NCBI GenBank assembly: GCA_934636065.1
Contig: CAKTZW010000074.1
Location: 1-7,726 of the forward strand
Reading direction: 5' to 3'
Length of the DNA stretch: 7,726 nucleotides
Source: an uncultured Labedella sp.
GTDB taxonomy: Bacteria; Actinomycetota; Actinomycetes; Actinomycetales; Microbacteriaceae
Shown here one piece after another: positions 6,096 to 7,726 of this stretch. The notes below the pieces were generated by a model. It was not told where the DNA came from. It made no database searches and saw only the letters and a program-made list of their open reading frames with translations. The translations under genes and the position numbers were made by a program. Each line of letters opens with the position of its first letter. Within the stretch, counting starts at the first letter, position 1.

Positions 6096-6359
6096 ATGGG
6101 GTCCCCGTCGAAGCGCGAGACGATCGCGTGGATCGTCTCGGTCGTGGTCATCGTCGTCGGAATCGTGGTCGTCGTCACGTCGGCACCGGTGTCGTTCGGC
6201 TGGTTCGCCTACACAGCCGAGTCCGGCGACGGCCCGTTCCCCGGCGACCTCGTGGTCGTACGGCGGCAGACGATCGTCGGCGCGCTGCTCCTGGTCGCCG
6301 GACTCGTGGGGCTCGGGCTCCTCATCGGCATCCGGTTGGGTGCGCGGCGGCAGGACTGA
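6096..6359 (+). CDS. small two-helix membrane protein of unknown function
   Basis: An 87-aa protein I do not recognise as a named family. A short basic N-terminus (MGSPSKRET) precedes a strongly hydrophobic helix at about 10-31 (IAWIVSVVVIVVGIVVVV). A loop of about 28 residues, with aromatic and acidic residues (FGWFAYTAESGDG), follows, then a second helix at about 60-81 (GALLLVAGLVGLGLLIG) and a basic end RLGARRQD. By the positive-inside rule both ends are cytoplasmic and the loop is outside. The hydrophobic layout, ordinary codon use and a leaderless -10 immediately before the ATG make a real gene likely. It is divergent from the lipoprotein gene (172 bp apart) and convergent with the alcohol dehydrogenase. 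Such proteins are common and mostly uncharacterised in Microbacteriaceae-like genomes. Confidence 0.78.
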   Translation: MGSPSKRETIAWIVSVVVIVVGIVVVVTSAPVSFGWFAYTAESGDGPFPGDLVVVRRQTIVGALLLVAGLVGLGLLIGIRLGARRQD

Positions 6360-6375
6360 GTACGACGGCGCCCAC

Positions 6376-6471
6376 TCAGTCTCGTTCGGCGAGTCCGGCG
6401 CGGAAGGCCTTGATCGCCGCCTGCACGCGGTCGCGCGCGCCGATCTTCGCGGCGGTCATCCGACCCCGGTA
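6376..6471 (-). pseudogene. remnant of the C-terminus of a LuxR-type response regulator
   Basis: A minus-strand frame ending at TGA (6376-6378) reads GRMTAAKIGARDRVQAA followed by IKAFRAGLAERD. This closely resembles the recognition-helix end and last helix of NarL/LuxR regulators (H-x-x-R-x-x-x-K-L-G-A-R-D-R-x-Q-A-V-I-x-A-Y-x-x-G-L). Upstream of GR the expected helix-turn-helix is not there: the frame becomes Arg/Ser/Gly-rich, and by 6501 it meets the dehydrogenase terminator. A neighbouring frame has TVAIPGS just before, as if a two-base loss had broken TVK-x-H-x-GR. So at most about 30-40 codons of a regulator survive. This rests on a short match and could be chance, but the motif is specific. 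Confidence 0.45.
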
Positions 6472-6499
6472 TCGCGACGGTCCACTGCGCGGTACCACG

Positions 6500-6537
6500 G
6501 GAGGAGGGTGAGGCGGCACGCCGCCTCACCCTCCTCC
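6500..6537. terminator. terminator after the alcohol dehydrogenase gene
   Basis: A perfect 16-bp stem, GAGGAGGGTGAGGCGG (6501-6516) with its complement at 6521-6536 and a 4-nt loop CACG, extends by one further G-C pair. It lies 3 bp beyond the dehydrogenase stop codon and between it and the convergent plus-strand membrane-protein gene. There is no U-tract. Confidence 0.75.
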
Positions 6538-6540
6538 TGG

Positions 6541-7584
6541 TCAGGGCGTGACGAGCACCTTCAGGCTCGTGCGCTCGTCCATGTCCCGATAGCCGGCGGG
6601 GACGCCGTCGAGGTCGGTGACCGCATCGAAGACCTTGCCCGGCTCGATCGTCCCGTCGAGGATGTCGGGCATCAGCTCCTCGATGTAGGCGCGCACGGGG
6701 GCGGGCCCACCGGCGAGGCGGACGTTGTGACGGAAGAGACTGCCCATACCGATGGGGGCCTCCTCGTACTGCGGCACGCCGACGCGGCTGATCGTACCGC
6801 CGCGGCGGACGACGCCGAGTGCCTGCTCGTAGGCGGACAGGTAACCGACGGCTTCGAGGACGACGTGGGTCCCGAGCCCGCCCGTGAGGTCACGGACCTG
6901 CGCGATGCCGTCCTCGCCACGGGCGGAGACGACATCGGTGGCTCCGAACTCGCGACCGAGGTCGGTGCGGGCCTGGTGCCGGCCCATGAGGATGATCTGC
7001 TCGGCCCCGAGGCGCTTGGCGGACAACACCCCGAGGAGTCCGACCGCGCCGTCTCCGATGACCGTGACGGACTTCCCCGCCGACACACCCCCGGCGACAG
7101 CGGCGTGGTAGCCGGTGCCGAACACGTCGGACAGGGTCAGCAGCGAGGGGATGAGCGCCGAGTCCGCGGCGACGGGGAGCCTGACGAGCGTGCCGTCGGC
7201 CAGGGGGACGCGGATGGCTTCCGCCTGACCGCCCTCGTCGGGGATGCCGTCCCAGAAGTTCGCCTCGGGATGGAGGCAGGAGGTCTGCAGATTCTCCCGG
7301 CAGATCTCGCACACATTGTCCGAGACGGCGAACGGGGAGACGACGAGGTCGCCCTTCTTCACCGTGACGACGTCCGCGCCGACCTCCTCGACGACGCCGA
7401 TGAACTCGTGACCCATCCGTGCGGGTCCGTCGGCTGCCTCCATCGAGTGGTACGGGTGCAGGTCGGACCCGCAGACGCACGCGGCGGTGATGCGCACGAG
7501 CGCGTCGGTGGGGTTCTTGATGCGGGAGTCGGGGACGCTTTCGACGCGGACGTCGCCGGCGCTGTACATGAGGGTGGCGCGCAT
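6541..7584 (-). CDS. zinc-dependent alcohol dehydrogenase (MDR family), probably NADP-preferring
   Basis: A 347-aa cytoplasmic oxidoreductase of the medium-chain dehydrogenase family, normal length, which would interconvert an alcohol and an aldehyde or ketone; its substrate is unknown. The catalytic zinc site is visible: C38 in CVCGSDLH, H59-E60 in the GHE motif, and D153 in LSDVFGTGYHAA, the C-H-E-D arrangement known from Thermoanaerobacter secondary alcohol dehydrogenase. The structural-zinc lobe has C92, C95 and C103 (NVCEICRENLQTSC), but the first position is D89, not Cys. The Rossmann motif is GDGAVG (G177, G179, G182). The second strand ends in MGRH without the acidic residue that selects NAD+, which suggests NADP(H) (inference). 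The start at 7584 is supported by AAAAGGA 7 nt upstream. A membrane-protein gene ends 29 bp upstream on the same strand, so the two are probably co-transcribed. Confidence 0.94.
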   Translation of the reverse strand: MRATLMYSAGDVRVESVPDSRIKNPTDALVRITAACVCGSDLHPYHSMEAADGPARMGHEFIGVVEEVGADVVTVKKGDLVVSPFAVSDNVCEICRENLQTSCLHPEANFWDGIPDEGGQAEAIRVPLADGTLVRLPVAADSALIPSLLTLSDVFGTGYHAAVAGGVSAGKSVTVIGDGAVGLLGVLSAKRLGAEQIILMGRHQARTDLGREFGATDVVSARGEDGIAQVRDLTGGLGTHVVLEAVGYLSAYEQALGVVRRGGTISRVGVPQYEEAPIGMGSLFRHNVRLAGGPAPVRAYIEELMPDILDGTIEPGKVFDAVTDLDGVPAGYRDMDERTSLKVLVTP

Positions 7585-7613
7585 GATGAGTTCCTTTTCT
7601 GTGAATGGGTGGT

Positions 7614-7726
7614 CTAGCGGGGGGATACAGCGCCGGCGACCGGTCGGGTGCGACGAGCCAGCACGGCGAGGCCGACGGTGGGGATCACGGTGAGGGCGAC
7701 GATGACAGATCCGATCGTCGCCGGAC
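7614..7726 (-). CDS. C-terminus of a membrane protein, possibly an MFS transporter (5' part beyond the window)
   Basis: A minus-strand frame, open from the right edge to TAG at 7614-7616, gives 36 residues. It has one hydrophobic helix, ATIGSVIVALTVIPTVGLAVL, followed by ARRTRPVAGAVSPR. A last helix followed by a short basic cytoplasmic tail is the usual end of a polytopic transporter such as an MFS protein, but too little remains for a family call. The alcohol dehydrogenase starts 29 bp downstream on the same strand with no hairpin between, so an operon of transporter and oxidoreductase is likely. Confidence 0.72.
   Translation of the reverse strand, partial: PATIGSVIVALTVIPTVGLAVLARRTRPVAGAVSPR

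Noticed and set aside
3640..7617. A 1325-codon open frame on the plus strand covering most of the right half
   Set aside because: It is antisense to the Ig-repeat, MFS, lipoprotein and dehydrogenase genes and is rich in Arg, Asp, Glu and Gly without domains, the usual stop-free shadow of high-GC coding DNA.
1..7726. tRNA, rRNA, CRISPR arrays, IS ends or phage genes
   Set aside because: I saw no tRNA-like cloverleaf, no regularly spaced direct repeats, no transposase or integrase motifs and no terminal inverted repeats flanking a cargo.

Overview
The window looks like two unrelated high-GC genomes joined at about position 1570. Left of the join (1-~1570) is an alphaproteobacterial-looking trehalose locus on the minus strand: the 3' part of otsB (trehalose-6-phosphate phosphatase) followed downstream by otsA (trehalose-6-phosphate synthase), which runs off the left edge. 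Right of the join (~1566-7726) everything resembles a high-GC actinobacterium, most like a member of the Microbacteriaceae. The reasons are Ala/Asp/Ser-rich membrane-anchored tails, a lipoprotein and an Ig-repeat surface protein, a leaderless start preceded by a TANNNT -10 box, and GC-rich terminator hairpins without U-tracts. The taxonomic calls come from protein character and memory of the families, not from a search.

Layout, left to right. otsA: minus, partial, 1-1124. A 180-bp gap with one hairpin. otsB 3' part: minus, 1305-~1574. The join. The 3' end of a plus-strand membrane-anchored protein: ~1566-1760. A strong hairpin terminator. A 668-aa secreted Ig-like-repeat protein: minus, 1869-3875. 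A 414-aa MFS exporter: minus, 4012-5256. A lipoprotein gene with a one-base frameshift: minus, 5410-5923. A small two-helix membrane protein: plus, 6096-6359. A short remnant of a LuxR-type regulator: minus, 6376-6471. A zinc-dependent alcohol dehydrogenase: minus, 6541-7584. The last 36 codons of a membrane protein: minus, 7614-7726, just upstream of the dehydrogenase and probably in its operon.

How the genes work together: OtsA and OtsB are successive steps of trehalose synthesis (UDP-glucose + glucose-6-phosphate to trehalose-6-phosphate, then to trehalose). The actinobacterial part is a set of mostly separate transcription units, each with its own candidate terminator: a cell-surface protein, an exporter, a lipoprotein, and an oxidoreductase paired with a membrane protein. 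No sequence here links them into one pathway, and I see no convincing new defence, mobile or biosynthetic system. The most important observation is the join. It removes the 5' ends of two head-to-head genes at the same place, as expected for an assembly chimera or, less likely, a real recombination event.
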